A stretch of 64,000 nt of DNA from the NCBI RefSeq assembly GCF_900289175.1, contig NZ_LT985747.1, forward strand, positions 4,768,669-4,832,668, in the 5' to 3' direction. Position 1 is the first letter of the stretch; every line of letters begins with the position of its first letter. The DNA comes from Paenibacillus faecalis. GTDB taxonomy: Bacteria; Bacillota; Bacilli; Paenibacillales; Paenibacillaceae. Shown here piece after piece: positions 53,923-62,248 of the stretch. The position numbers were made by a program, and so were the translations under genes. The notes beneath the pieces are model-generated. The model was not told where the DNA came from. It saw nothing but the letters and a program-made list of their open reading frames with translations, and searched no databases.

Positions 53923-54492
53923 TTGGCGAAGCAGGATTTTAAGCAAGATCAGTATGTGGTAGTACCTGAAAATCCGGTGTCGATGTTTCTGTTCAGCAGC
54001 ACCCGCTCAGCGTGGATCTGGCTGATTTTACGTCTATATTTGGGATATGAGTGGTTGAAATCAGGGGTTCACAAAATAACCTCTGACGCCTGGACAGGAA
54101 GCAATGCTGGAGCCGCAGTCCAAGGTTTCGTTACAGGTGCGCTTGAAAAATCAGCAATCGGAAAAGATGTGCCGGGCTGGTACGCATCCTTTCTGGAAAG
54201 CGTTGTGCTGCCTAACGCCAAGCTGTTTTCATATATGGTGGCGTATGGGGAACTGCTCGTTGGCCTAGGTTTGATTTTGGGCTTATTGACCGGCATCGCC
54301 GCTTTCTTCGGCGGTTTGATGAATGCCAGCTTCTTGTTTGCCGGTACAGTGAGCATGAACCCGTTGTTTTTTATTTTGGCAACATGGATCGTGCTTGCCT
54401 GGAAAGTAGCAGGTTGGTACGGTTTGGATCGCTGGGCGCTCCCGCTCCTAGGCACACCGTGGAGCCGTCAGCGAAGTACAGATGAAGAGTGA
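53923..54492 (+). CDS. DoxX-family membrane protein
   Basis: 189 residues with four helices. The region WLILRLYLGYEWLKSGVHKI and the later AYGELLVGLGLILGLLTG are DoxX-like. Members are quinone- or redox-linked membrane proteins of unclear role. The TTG start lies 9 nt after GGAG; an ATG five codons upstream has no ribosome site. It lies alone between cysK and menA. Confidence 0.85.
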   Translation: MAKQDFKQDQYVVVPENPVSMFLFSSTRSAWIWLILRLYLGYEWLKSGVHKITSDAWTGSNAGAAVQGFVTGALEKSAIGKDVPGWYASFLESVVLPNAKLFSYMVAYGELLVGLGLILGLLTGIAAFFGGLMNASFLFAGTVSMNPLFFILATWIVLAWKVAGWYGLDRWALPLLGTPWSRQRSTDEE

Positions 54493-54521
54493 AGTTTCAT
54501 TAGGAGCATAAGCTAGACTCT

Positions 54522-54580
54522 GGCACCCTTTTCGGACACACTTAAGGCTGTTTATACGGCCTGTCCAAGGGTGTCTTTCA
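54522..54580 (+). terminator. Terminator after doxX-like gene
   Basis: GGCACCCTT with GGACA pairs with TGTCC and AAGGGTGTC, with an inner GGC/GCC-type pairing, then TTTCATATTC. Confidence 0.65.
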
Positions 54581-54734
54581 TATTCACAAGAAGAAAACCG
54601 GAAACCATACTTTGTGTCTTTTTTCACAAATAAATGATATTGTCAAGAACAATTACCACAGCAAGAATATAAAAAATAATCTATCCTAATTTTAAAATAT
54701 AAGAAAAGTAATTTATCACGAAGGATGGATGGAG

Positions 54735-55688
54735 ATGGGAATCAAACCGTTTTTTAAACTGGTGGAGATTCAGACAAAGGTGGCGAGCATGATCCCGTTT
54801 TTTATCGGGACGGTATACGCACTGTTTCGTTTTCAGAAGTTCGATGCGTATCACTTTGTGCTCATGTTGGTATCGCTGCTTACGTTCGATATGGCGACGA
54901 CGGCAATTAATAACTATTATGATTATAAAAAAGCGATCAAAACGCATGGCTTTGGCTATGAGTCCCATAATGCCATTGTGCATTATAAGCTGAAGGAACC
55001 GGCCGTAGTAGCTGTCATTGTAATTCTGCTGCTTACTGCATTCAGTACGGGGATTGCTCTGTTCATGGATACCGGTCTTTTGATTTTGCTTCTTGGCGGA
55101 ATATCATTTGCAGTCGGCATACTGTACTCTTTTGGTCCGATTCCAATTTCCCGGATGCCGCTTGGTGAGCTGTTCTCGGGTTTATTTATGGGGTTTGTTA
55201 TTATTTTTATCTCGACATGGATTCATGTGGACGAAAGTCAGCTTGCCAGCTTGGTGCTGGACGGGGGAACGGTACTTCTGCAGGTTAATCTGCCTGAAGT
55301 CATTTTGGTGTTCTTGATTTCTGTTCCGGCTATTCTCGGCATTGCCAACATTATGCTGGCGAATAATATCTGTGATGTTGAGGATGATATCGAGAACAAG
55401 CGGTATACCCTTCCTGTGTATATCGGCCGCTCCCATTCCATAGTTTTGTTTCGATTGATGTATTATTTTGCTTATGCAGATTTGCTTGTTCTTCTGTTTT
55501 TGAAGGTCAATCCAGTTATTCTGCTGCTCGTTCTGCTGACGATTGTTCCGGTTCAAAAAAACATCAAGACGTTCGTTGCGAATCCGTCTAAAGAAAAGAC
55601 GTTTGTAAATGCCGTTCAGAATTTTGTAATGATGAACATGGCTCGGATCGTTGCGTTAGGTGCGGCGGTTTTACTGGCTGGGCTGTAG
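54735..55688 (+). CDS. menA: MenA-like prenyltransferase (UbiA family)
   Basis: 317 residues with eight or nine helices. The two polar motifs of UbiA enzymes are NNYYDYKKA (first, about residue 57) and NNICDVEDDIENKR (second, about 215). It attaches the isoprenoid chain to 1,4-dihydroxy-2-naphthoate in menaquinone synthesis. The ATG with AAGGA 9 nt upstream is preferred to one two codons earlier. Other UbiA enzymes are possible, but motif form and length suit MenA. Confidence 0.88.
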   Translation: MGIKPFFKLVEIQTKVASMIPFFIGTVYALFRFQKFDAYHFVLMLVSLLTFDMATTAINNYYDYKKAIKTHGFGYESHNAIVHYKLKEPAVVAVIVILLLTAFSTGIALFMDTGLLILLLGGISFAVGILYSFGPIPISRMPLGELFSGLFMGFVIIFISTWIHVDESQLASLVLDGGTVLLQVNLPEVILVFLISVPAILGIANIMLANNICDVEDDIENKRYTLPVYIGRSHSIVLFRLMYYFAYADLLVLLFLKVNPVILLLVLLTIVPVQKNIKTFVANPSKEKTFVNAVQNFVMMNMARIVALGAAVLLAGL

Positions 55689-55702
55689 TTATATAGGGGA
55701 AG

Positions 55703-55741
55703 AAAAGCCTTCGTTTCGTAAAGATGAAACGAAGGCTTTTT
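55703..55741. terminator. Terminator after menA
   Basis: AAAAGCCTTCGTTTC and GAAACGAAGGCTTTTT form a perfect hairpin with T-runs on both strands. Confidence 0.88.
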
Positions 55742-55990
55742 CACATGAAATCGGCAATGCGATAAAGCGGAAGGATGCCCACATTCGTTTGTTTCGTTGA
55801 TCCTCCACCCCTTGCACTGGCAGGTCTCAGGCTGATGACAAAGTCAAAAAGAAGATGATGGTTACCGATTACCTGATGCGCTTATCAGCTTCCGTTAGAC
55901 TTTGCCTACAATCTGAAACCCGAGTACAGGCATGGGACGAAACTTTTAAATGGGAGAGCTGCTGGTTTATAGAGCAGGTTTAACGTTTAT
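55742..55990. other. Intergenic region without recognised features
   Basis: I see no convincing gene, promoter or known RNA here. A weak pairing (GAGCTGCTGG with CCTGCTCT-like sequence, 55951-55980) might end the gdhA transcript. Confidence 0.4.
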
Positions 55991-57361
55991 TTACACAATG
56001 CCTTGAGCAAGCATGGCATCGGCCACTTTGCGGAAGCCGGCGATGTTGGCGCCAACGACTATATTGCCAGGACAATCGAATTCTTCAGCTGCTTGCACAC
56101 TGTTGTTGTAAATGTTTTTCATGATCTCATGAAGCTTGTTGTCCACTTCCTCGAACGTCCAAGAAAGCCGCATAGAGTTTTGTGACATCTCAAGAGCAGA
56201 TACAGCTACACCACCCGCATTTGCTGCTTTACCAGGACCGAACAGAACGTCATTGTTTAGGAACAGATCCATCGCTTCCAAAGTAGAAGGCATGTTGGCT
56301 CCTTCGCCAATGGCTTTTACACCGTTAGAGATCAGGATCGCTGCGGATGCTTCATCAATTTCGTTTTGCGTTGCACATGGCAGAGCGATGTCACAAGGTA
56401 TCGTCCAAATTCCTTGCCAGCCTTCCGTGTATGCCGCATGAGGGTGCTCATTGACATATTCTTTGATCCGCTTTCTTTCCACCTCTTTCAGGCGGCGAAC
56501 TGTTTCAAGGCAGATGCCTTCAGGATCATATATATAGCCGTTAGAGTCACTGCAGGCTACGACCTTGGCGCCGAATTGTTGAGCTTTCTCAATCGCATGA
56601 ATAGACACGTTGCCGGAGCCGGATACAACAACAGTCTGGCCTTCAAAGCCCATTCCCTTGGAGTTCAACATTTCTTCTACAAAATAAACACATCCATATC
56701 CCGTTGCTTCAGGTCGTCCCAAGCTACCACCGTATGAAATCGATTTTCCTGTCAGCACCCCAGCTTCATTGCCGCCGCGGATTCTTTTGTACTGACCGAA
56801 CATATAACCGACTTCACGTGCGCCGACTCCGATATCACCAGCAGGAACGTCAACGTCGGGTCCGATATATTTATACAGCTCTGTCATAAAACTTTGCGTG
56901 AAACGCATAATTTCATTGTTTGATTTTCCTTTTGGATCAAAGTCAGAGCCGCCTTTGCCGCCGCCAATCGGGAGACCTGTCAGGGAATTTTTCAAAATTT
57001 GCTCAAAGCCGAGGAATTTAATGATGCTGACATTAACGGAAGGATGAAAGCGGAGACCGCCTTTGTAAGGTCCGATAGCACTATTGAACTGAACGCGATA
57101 GCCGCGGTTCACCTGTACTTTGCCCTGATCGTCTACCCATGGAACCCGGAACGTAATCACGCGCTCAGGCTCAACGAGACGTTCTAATATTCCGGCCGCC
57201 TGGTATTGCGGACATTTACTGAGCACCGGAACGAGCGAATCGAGAATCTCTTTGACGGCTTGATGAAATTCAGGCTCATTCGGGTTGCGCTTTTGTACAG
57301 TCTCAAATACGGATTGGACATAAGCTGCCGCTTCTTGTGATTGTTGTGCAGTTAAATTCAT
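55991..57361 (-). CDS. gdhA: Glutamate dehydrogenase (NADP-type, hexameric)
   Basis: 456 residues. Signatures are GPYKGGLRFHPSVN (substrate Lys), GGGKGGSDFDPKGKS and PAGDIGVGAREVGYM, then a nucleotide-binding fold with VSGSGNVS. Length and motifs match the NADP-linked, glutamate-forming class. The ATG follows GAGAGGGGA; a longer frame upstream lacks support. It stands alone and assimilates ammonium. Confidence 0.95.
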   Translation of the reverse strand: MNLTAQQSQEAAAYVQSVFETVQKRNPNEPEFHQAVKEILDSLVPVLSKCPQYQAAGILERLVEPERVITFRVPWVDDQGKVQVNRGYRVQFNSAIGPYKGGLRFHPSVNVSIIKFLGFEQILKNSLTGLPIGGGKGGSDFDPKGKSNNEIMRFTQSFMTELYKYIGPDVDVPAGDIGVGAREVGYMFGQYKRIRGGNEAGVLTGKSISYGGSLGRPEATGYGCVYFVEEMLNSKGMGFEGQTVVVSGSGNVSIHAIEKAQQFGAKVVACSDSNGYIYDPEGICLETVRRLKEVERKRIKEYVNEHPHAAYTEGWQGIWTIPCDIALPCATQNEIDEASAAILISNGVKAIGEGANMPSTLEAMDLFLNNDVLFGPGKAANAGGVAVSALEMSQNSMRLSWTFEEVDNKLHEIMKNIYNNSVQAAEEFDCPGNIVVGANIAGFRKVADAMLAQGIV

Positions 57362-57509
57362 GTAACAGTCCCCTCTCTTATAAATATGTATTATGTTGTA
57401 TTTATCAAAAATCGAGCGTCCTTGCAAGTTAAAATTTATACATATGAAATAATGTTTTATACATTTTTACCTAAAAAATGCTTTCAGAAATTATACGATT
57501 AGTGCAAAT

Positions 57510-57540
57510 AAGCAGCGACTCCACGAATCGCTGCTGTGTT
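57510..57540 (-). terminator. Hairpin after the DUF4023 gene
   Basis: AGCAGCGA and TCGCTGCT are exact arms around TTCGTGGAG, read on the minus strand, with a weak T-tract. Confidence 0.6.
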
Positions 57541-57549
57541 TCTTCAGGC

Positions 57550-57681
57550 TTATTTTTTCGTACCGTGCTGTTTTGTCGGCAAGTTGGCGCTAGGCGTTCC
57601 CTTCCCGTGATTTTCCTTGTTATGACGGGCTTTTTCGGCATTATCATTCATTTTTTTAACGAAATCATGTGTGCTTTCCAT
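57550..57681 (-). CDS. DUF4023-like small protein
   Basis: A 43-codon frame begins MESTHDFVKKMNDN and ends in GTPSANLPTKQHGTKK. AAGGAGG lies 9 nt before the ATG, an excellent site. The beginning (MESTHDFV) is as I recall for DUF4023, a family of small charged proteins in Bacillus and Paenibacillus of unknown role. A hairpin follows. It is often missed because of its size. Confidence 0.8.
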   Translation of the reverse strand: MESTHDFVKKMNDNAEKARHNKENHGKGTPSANLPTKQHGTKK

Positions 57682-57929
57682 CCGTAAAATCCTCCTTGAA
57701 ATAGGGTCTGTTCGGTTTTAGCGTCCTTCCTGATTACTATATCCCAATTTATAAAATTGTATTGATAGTGTGAATAAATATGTGGCTATTATATGAAGTT
57801 TAGAACAGTCATAAAACTTTCCTATCAAGTCGTGAAAAAAGAGTGATGACAGCGCTCTCCATTGATGAAATCATAGTTAAAAAGTACCAAGCGATACTAA
57901 AAAACAGATTTGTATCTATACATATAGCA

Positions 57930-57961
57930 AACCCGTGATCAGCCGAAGCTAATCACGGGTT
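57930..57961. terminator. Hairpin next to the heme monooxygenase gene
   Basis: AACCCGTGAT and ATCACGGGTT are exact arms, with inner AGC/GCT pairing. It lies just past the stop codon of the gene ending at 57969. The rest of 57682-57929 shows nothing. Confidence 0.7.
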
Positions 57962-57968
57962 CTAGACG

Positions 57969-58280
57969 TTATTTTATAGGCGGGTTGCTGATCAGAAGCT
58001 CATACTTATTAAGGGTAGCGCCCATAATGTATTCACTGCCACCGCCGCGATGCGACTGACGGAAGGATTCGCTGGACGTCCAGCCTTCAAAAGCCTCCTC
58101 GTTCTCCCAAACGGTACAAATCTTGAGCTCTTCGGCATCAGCGCCTGCTTTGGCTTCAAGCCATACTTCCATTCGGATGAAACCTGGCATGTCCTGCACG
58201 CCCTTCGCCTGTGCGAATCGTTCTGACAGCTCCTTGCCGTGTCCTGGTCTGACCTTGATCGAATTCGTTACTACGAGCAT
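57969..58280 (-). CDS. Heme-degrading monooxygenase (IsdG/HmoA type)
   Basis: 103 residues of the dimeric ferredoxin-like ABM fold. The IsdG-type catalytic residues are present: Asn6 in TNSIKV, Trp in FEGWTSS and His in FRQSHRG. Such enzymes open heme to release iron. AAGGAGG lies just before the ATG. It is monocistronic. Assignment among IsdG, HmoA and HmoB is not possible here. Confidence 0.85.
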   Translation of the reverse strand: MLVVTNSIKVRPGHGKELSERFAQAKGVQDMPGFIRMEVWLEAKAGADAEELKICTVWENEEAFEGWTSSESFRQSHRGGGSEYIMGATLNKYELLISNPPIK

Positions 58281-58402
58281 ATTTGTTCCTCCTTAGGCTG
58301 TGGTCCCGGCTCTTTTTTCACCGGTTTATTCAGTCGATTCCTTCTGCATGTTCATTATATCTTATGAATACAGCTGATTTCACCTTTTAGCAACCAAATT
58401 TT

Positions 58403-59614
58403 TCAGGAAGAAGGAGCTTCCGGCGGGATATGAGAAGCGATTGTTTTCTTTGGTTTCGCCTGACCGTTCCATGACCAATAGGTGCCGATTCTTAGCAATT
58501 TTTCGACTGGTCCGCTGCGGAAACGATTTAGAATCAGAAAGCTGCATACAGCTTGCACTGCATAGATTCCAAGTGCTAACAGAAGGCTTGGCAGGATGCC
58601 AAGCCTGCCGAACATACCGAGCCCGTATCCGTAGAAGATCGTTGTACAAATGACGGTCTGCATGAGATAGTTCGTTAACGACATGCGGCCGACCGCTTCA
58701 AATGATCGAAAAATAGCAGACTTGCCTGAAGAAAATGCATAAATATAAGCAAACAGATAAATGTATCCAAGCGCTAAAATCTGGGCACCGCCCATTTGCA
58801 ATACTCCACTCCATGCATTGGTTTCCCCAAACATAATTGCTGCCGTTTTTGCAGCGATACCAAGCGGTACAAACAAGATTGCCAGTTGCAGATAAGATCC
58901 TTGCTCTTGCTTCGGTGACATAAATTTACCGTATTTGGCGGCAGCCATTCCAAATAGAAACATAGCCCCCACCAAAACAGGCGTCAGAAGCATAGCGAAG
59001 AACATGAACCAGCCGGGCATGCCAAGCGGGTCTGAAGTCATCCGGTGGTTCATAATTTCCGAGTAGGTACCTGTGCCATATATATTGATAGTTTCCCTTA
59101 CGTGGTTTTCCATGCGCAATGCATCCTCGGGAGAGGTTGGGGACATACTGCCATAGCTGATTCCGACACTAATAACGAGAAAAATAATTCCCCAGATCAT
59201 TAAAGTTTTCGGCTTTCGGTTCACAAAGATGAGCAGGAAGAAAATAATGATACCGTAGATGACCAGAATATCGCCATCCCAGAGCATGGAATGTGCGATA
59301 CCGAAAACGATGAGAAGTATCGAGCGTCTGATGATGTTGCGTCCGAATTTCAGTCCCTTGGCTTGTATACTTTCTTTCATCTTGATCATGCTGTACCCGA
59401 ACAGGAACGTAAAGATCGGCATGAAGCTGCCTTCAATAAATATTTTTAACATATCATGCGAAATGAGGTCCCAGGATGAAGGCTGAAACAACCATAACTC
59501 ATCTTTCCCGTATATCCCGTATTGAAAAATAAGCATATTGGCCATCAAAATACCGAGCAAGCTGAAGCCTCGAATCGCATCGATAGCGCCAGCCCTTTTT
59601 CGTAAATTTGTCAT
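58403..59614 (-). CDS. DUF418 membrane protein (YeiB/YrkO-like)
   Basis: 403 residues with about ten helices. It begins AIDAIRGFSLLGILMANM, the usual start of this group, and ends with the DUF418 region (FEAVGRMSLTNYLMQTVICT). The group is distantly related to membrane acyltransferases; no substrate is known. AGAGGTGA precedes the ATG. It diverges from a two-component system 143 nt away. Confidence 0.88.
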   Translation of the reverse strand: MTNLRKRAGAIDAIRGFSLLGILMANMLIFQYGIYGKDELWLFQPSSWDLISHDMLKIFIEGSFMPIFTFLFGYSMIKMKESIQAKGLKFGRNIIRRSILLIVFGIAHSMLWDGDILVIYGIIIFFLLIFVNRKPKTLMIWGIIFLVISVGISYGSMSPTSPEDALRMENHVRETINIYGTGTYSEIMNHRMTSDPLGMPGWFMFFAMLLTPVLVGAMFLFGMAAAKYGKFMSPKQEQGSYLQLAILFVPLGIAAKTAAIMFGETNAWSGVLQMGGAQILALGYIYLFAYIYAFSSGKSAIFRSFEAVGRMSLTNYLMQTVICTTIFYGYGLGMFGRLGILPSLLLALGIYAVQAVCSFLILNRFRSGPVEKLLRIGTYWSWNGQAKPKKTIASHIPPEAPSS

Positions 59615-59757
59615 AGTATATCACCTCTTGGAACTGAGTATATCGCTTCAATATAAATTGCTCGGAAACGGTATCGTAACTTTTCCTTAACGATCTGTTT
59701 TATTGTTTAACTGCTGTTAAGGTTGTTGTGCTAGCATGAAATCAGGTGAAGATGATG

Positions 59758-60480
59758 ATGAAAAATACGAAAATTTTAATAGTTGATGATGAACCGGCTA
59801 TTGTCAAAATGCTTCAGATGGTCCTTCGGAAGGAAGGCTTTAACCGTATCTATACAGCCGGGAGCTGCGGCGAGGCCCTGAACGAGATGGAAAAGCATCG
59901 GGCTGATGTCGTGCTGCTGGACGTAATGTTGCCCGATGGAAGCGGGTTTGAAATCTGCTCAAGGCTTCGGGCATTTGGCAGTCCGCATATTTTATTCTTG
60001 ACGGCCAGAGCTTCCGACTTGGATGTGCTGACCGGGTTCGCTATGGGCGGTGACGACTATATAACCAAACCGTTCAATCCTCTGGAGATTGCCGCGCGTA
60101 TCAAGGCCAGGCTTCGACGAGGCGAATGGAGGAATTCTGAAGCTTGGGTTCAAGAACAGCCGAAGCAGCGAGTATGGGATTACGGGCGCTTTGTGCTGGA
60201 TGAGACAGCAGGGGAGCTGAAGGTGCTTGGCAAGCCGGTAGCTTGTCCGGCCCAGGTGTTTCAGCTGTTGTTGTTTTTTTGCAAACATCCCGGCGTTGTT
60301 TTCTCCAAGTCGCAGCTGTATGAGGCGGTATGGGGAATTGACGGAATGGGTGAGGACAACACCGTTATGGTGCATATCCGCAGGATTCGGGAACGGATCG
60401 AAGAGAATCCAAGTGATCCTAAGTATTTGCTGACGGTTCGAGGGCTAGGCTACAAGCTCATAAAGGAGTCTGGAAAATGA
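59758..60480 (+). CDS. OmpR-family response regulator
   Basis: 240 residues. The receiver has the acidic pair in VDDEP, phospho-acceptor Asp55 in LLDVMLPDG, Thr82 and Lys104 (TKPFN). The C-terminal winged helix ends VRGLGYKLI. Three adjacent ATG codons follow AGGTGA; the third has the best spacing. The stop overlaps the kinase start (ATGA), so the two are coupled. TTAAC-like repeats upstream may be its own binding sites. Confidence 0.92.
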   Translation: MKNTKILIVDDEPAIVKMLQMVLRKEGFNRIYTAGSCGEALNEMEKHRADVVLLDVMLPDGSGFEICSRLRAFGSPHILFLTARASDLDVLTGFAMGGDDYITKPFNPLEIAARIKARLRRGEWRNSEAWVQEQPKQRVWDYGRFVLDETAGELKVLGKPVACPAQVFQLLLFFCKHPGVVFSKSQLYEAVWGIDGMGEDNTVMVHIRRIRERIEENPSDPKYLLTVRGLGYKLIKESGK

Positions 60481-62243
60481 AAGTAAGCCGACGACTTGCG
60501 TTTCACTTTACATATCAGCTCATCGCCTTCTCGTTGTTTCTGTTTATGCTTCTCCTTACATTATTTTTTGTCATCGCGAAGCATATTGCGAATGAGGAAA
60601 TCCGGCGCAATTTTCCGGCAGGTGTGGTTAGCAATCTTACGGCTGAAACACTGACGGAGAACGGTGTGGTGAATCTTGCAGGCCACTGGAAAGACCTTTT
60701 GCATGAACGGAACATGTGGCTTCAAGTTGTAGATATGAAAGGAAACGTGATCCATGCTACAAACACACCGGGCGATGTTCCTTCATCCTATTCAGTCAGC
60801 CAGTTGCTGGAAATCAAGGAAGAGCGGCGGCTTGGCAAATATACGATGGGGCTTGAAATGGACTTGATGTATGAAGACCCATTGTTGTTTATGCTCGGAT
60901 GGGTGGATGAAAGCAATGATCGTCTAAGAGCTTGGTTTGCAGATTATCAGTCTGGAGGTATGCCGGATGCTTCAAAGTACAATCAATTGGAGCAGGAGAT
61001 CCAAAGAGAAGGCGGCTTCTTGCACATCATCGATGGAAAAGGTAATATCCAGCTGGCAGTCGGTAAAGAGATGGGCGACAAAAAAAGTTATCATCCTCTC
61101 GAATTAATGTCGATGCAGGAAGAGCCAGGCGCCTACGTTACGAATGTGAGTGTATATTGGGACAAAAAAAGCGGAATGACCTGGGTGTATCATACGCCGT
61201 ATGATTCCGTCGGCAAACAGCCGATCATGAACCAGATTTTGATCGCTGTGGTGTGGCTGAGCGTTATAGCGCTGGTTACCGCGGTAACCCTGTCGATTTG
61301 GCACGGATATCGTTACAGCCGTCCGCTGTTGTTGTTTACGGGTTGGTTCGAGCGAATGGGAAGCGGCTCTTACGAGGAAGTGCTCACGCCTAAAGACCGT
61401 AAGAAAGTGTTTCGGAAGAATGGAAAGCTGCGCCTACGTTATAAGTTGTATAAGGAAGTGATTCACTCCTTTTATCATATGGCAGAGAAGCTTGCAGCAA
61501 CCGAGCGGGAACGGAAGCGACTGGAACAGAACCGGGAGGAATGGATGTCCGGTATATCCCATGACTTGCGAACTCCCCTGTCTTCGATCCAAGGCTACGG
61601 CTATATGCTGGAAAGTATGCCGGAAAACTGGAGCCCTGACGAACTGCGAGAAATGGGAACCGTTATACGGGAAAAAGGGGACTACATGCTGGAGCTGATC
61701 GACGATTTTTCGCTTGTATTCAGGTTGAAGACCGAAATCCATCCGCAGGATATGTGTCCGCTGGATCTGAATGAGCTTGTCCGCCGGTGTGTGTTGAAAT
61801 ACGTTAACGATGCAACGCTTGAGGGTGTAACCTTTCTGTTTGAGGGAGCAGATGACCCGGTACTTGCCGCAGGGAGCAGCAAATGGCTGCATCGTCTGAT
61901 GGATAACCTGATCTCCAATGCGGTGAAGCATAACCCGCCGGGGGTGACTGTTACAGTTGGCGTAGAGGAGCGAGCGGAATCTGCTGTCATTGTGGTGAAG
62001 GACAACGGTGTCGGTATGGATGAAAAAACGCAGCGGAATCTGTTTGAGCGCTATTACCGCGGCACGAACACAGAGGGAACCATCGATGGCTCAGGACTTG
62101 GGATGAGTATAGCAAAGGCGATTATTGAGGCCCACCGCGGTACAGTGGAGATTGAATCAGAGGTGGGAGAAGGAACGTGCATCAGAGTTGTTCTGCCCCG
62201 AGAGATTAAGAATCAGGGATCCATTTCGGTGAAAATAAGATAA
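60477..62243 (+). CDS. Sensor histidine kinase
   Basis: 588 residues. Helices at about 12-35 and 258-280 enclose a large extracytoplasmic sensor. A HAMP-like stretch follows, then the phospho-accepting His362 in GISHDLRTPLSS. The ATP domain has NLISNAVKHN, DNGVGM and GSGLGMSIA. It partners the preceding response regulator. The signal is unknown. The divergent DUF418 gene is a possible target. Confidence 0.92.
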   Translation: MKVSRRLAFHFTYQLIAFSLFLFMLLLTLFFVIAKHIANEEIRRNFPAGVVSNLTAETLTENGVVNLAGHWKDLLHERNMWLQVVDMKGNVIHATNTPGDVPSSYSVSQLLEIKEERRLGKYTMGLEMDLMYEDPLLFMLGWVDESNDRLRAWFADYQSGGMPDASKYNQLEQEIQREGGFLHIIDGKGNIQLAVGKEMGDKKSYHPLELMSMQEEPGAYVTNVSVYWDKKSGMTWVYHTPYDSVGKQPIMNQILIAVVWLSVIALVTAVTLSIWHGYRYSRPLLLFTGWFERMGSGSYEEVLTPKDRKKVFRKNGKLRLRYKLYKEVIHSFYHMAEKLAATERERKRLEQNREEWMSGISHDLRTPLSSIQGYGYMLESMPENWSPDELREMGTVIREKGDYMLELIDDFSLVFRLKTEIHPQDMCPLDLNELVRRCVLKYVNDATLEGVTFLFEGADDPVLAAGSSKWLHRLMDNLISNAVKHNPPGVTVTVGVEERAESAVIVVKDNGVGMDEKTQRNLFERYYRGTNTEGTIDGSGLGMSIAKAIIEAHRGTVEIESEVGEGTCIRVVLPREIKNQGSISVKIR

Positions 62244-62248
62244 GTATC

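Noticed and set aside
57478..57687. Open frame of 69 codons on the plus strand
   Set aside because: It is the shadow of the DUF4023-like gene on the other strand, which has an excellent ribosome site.
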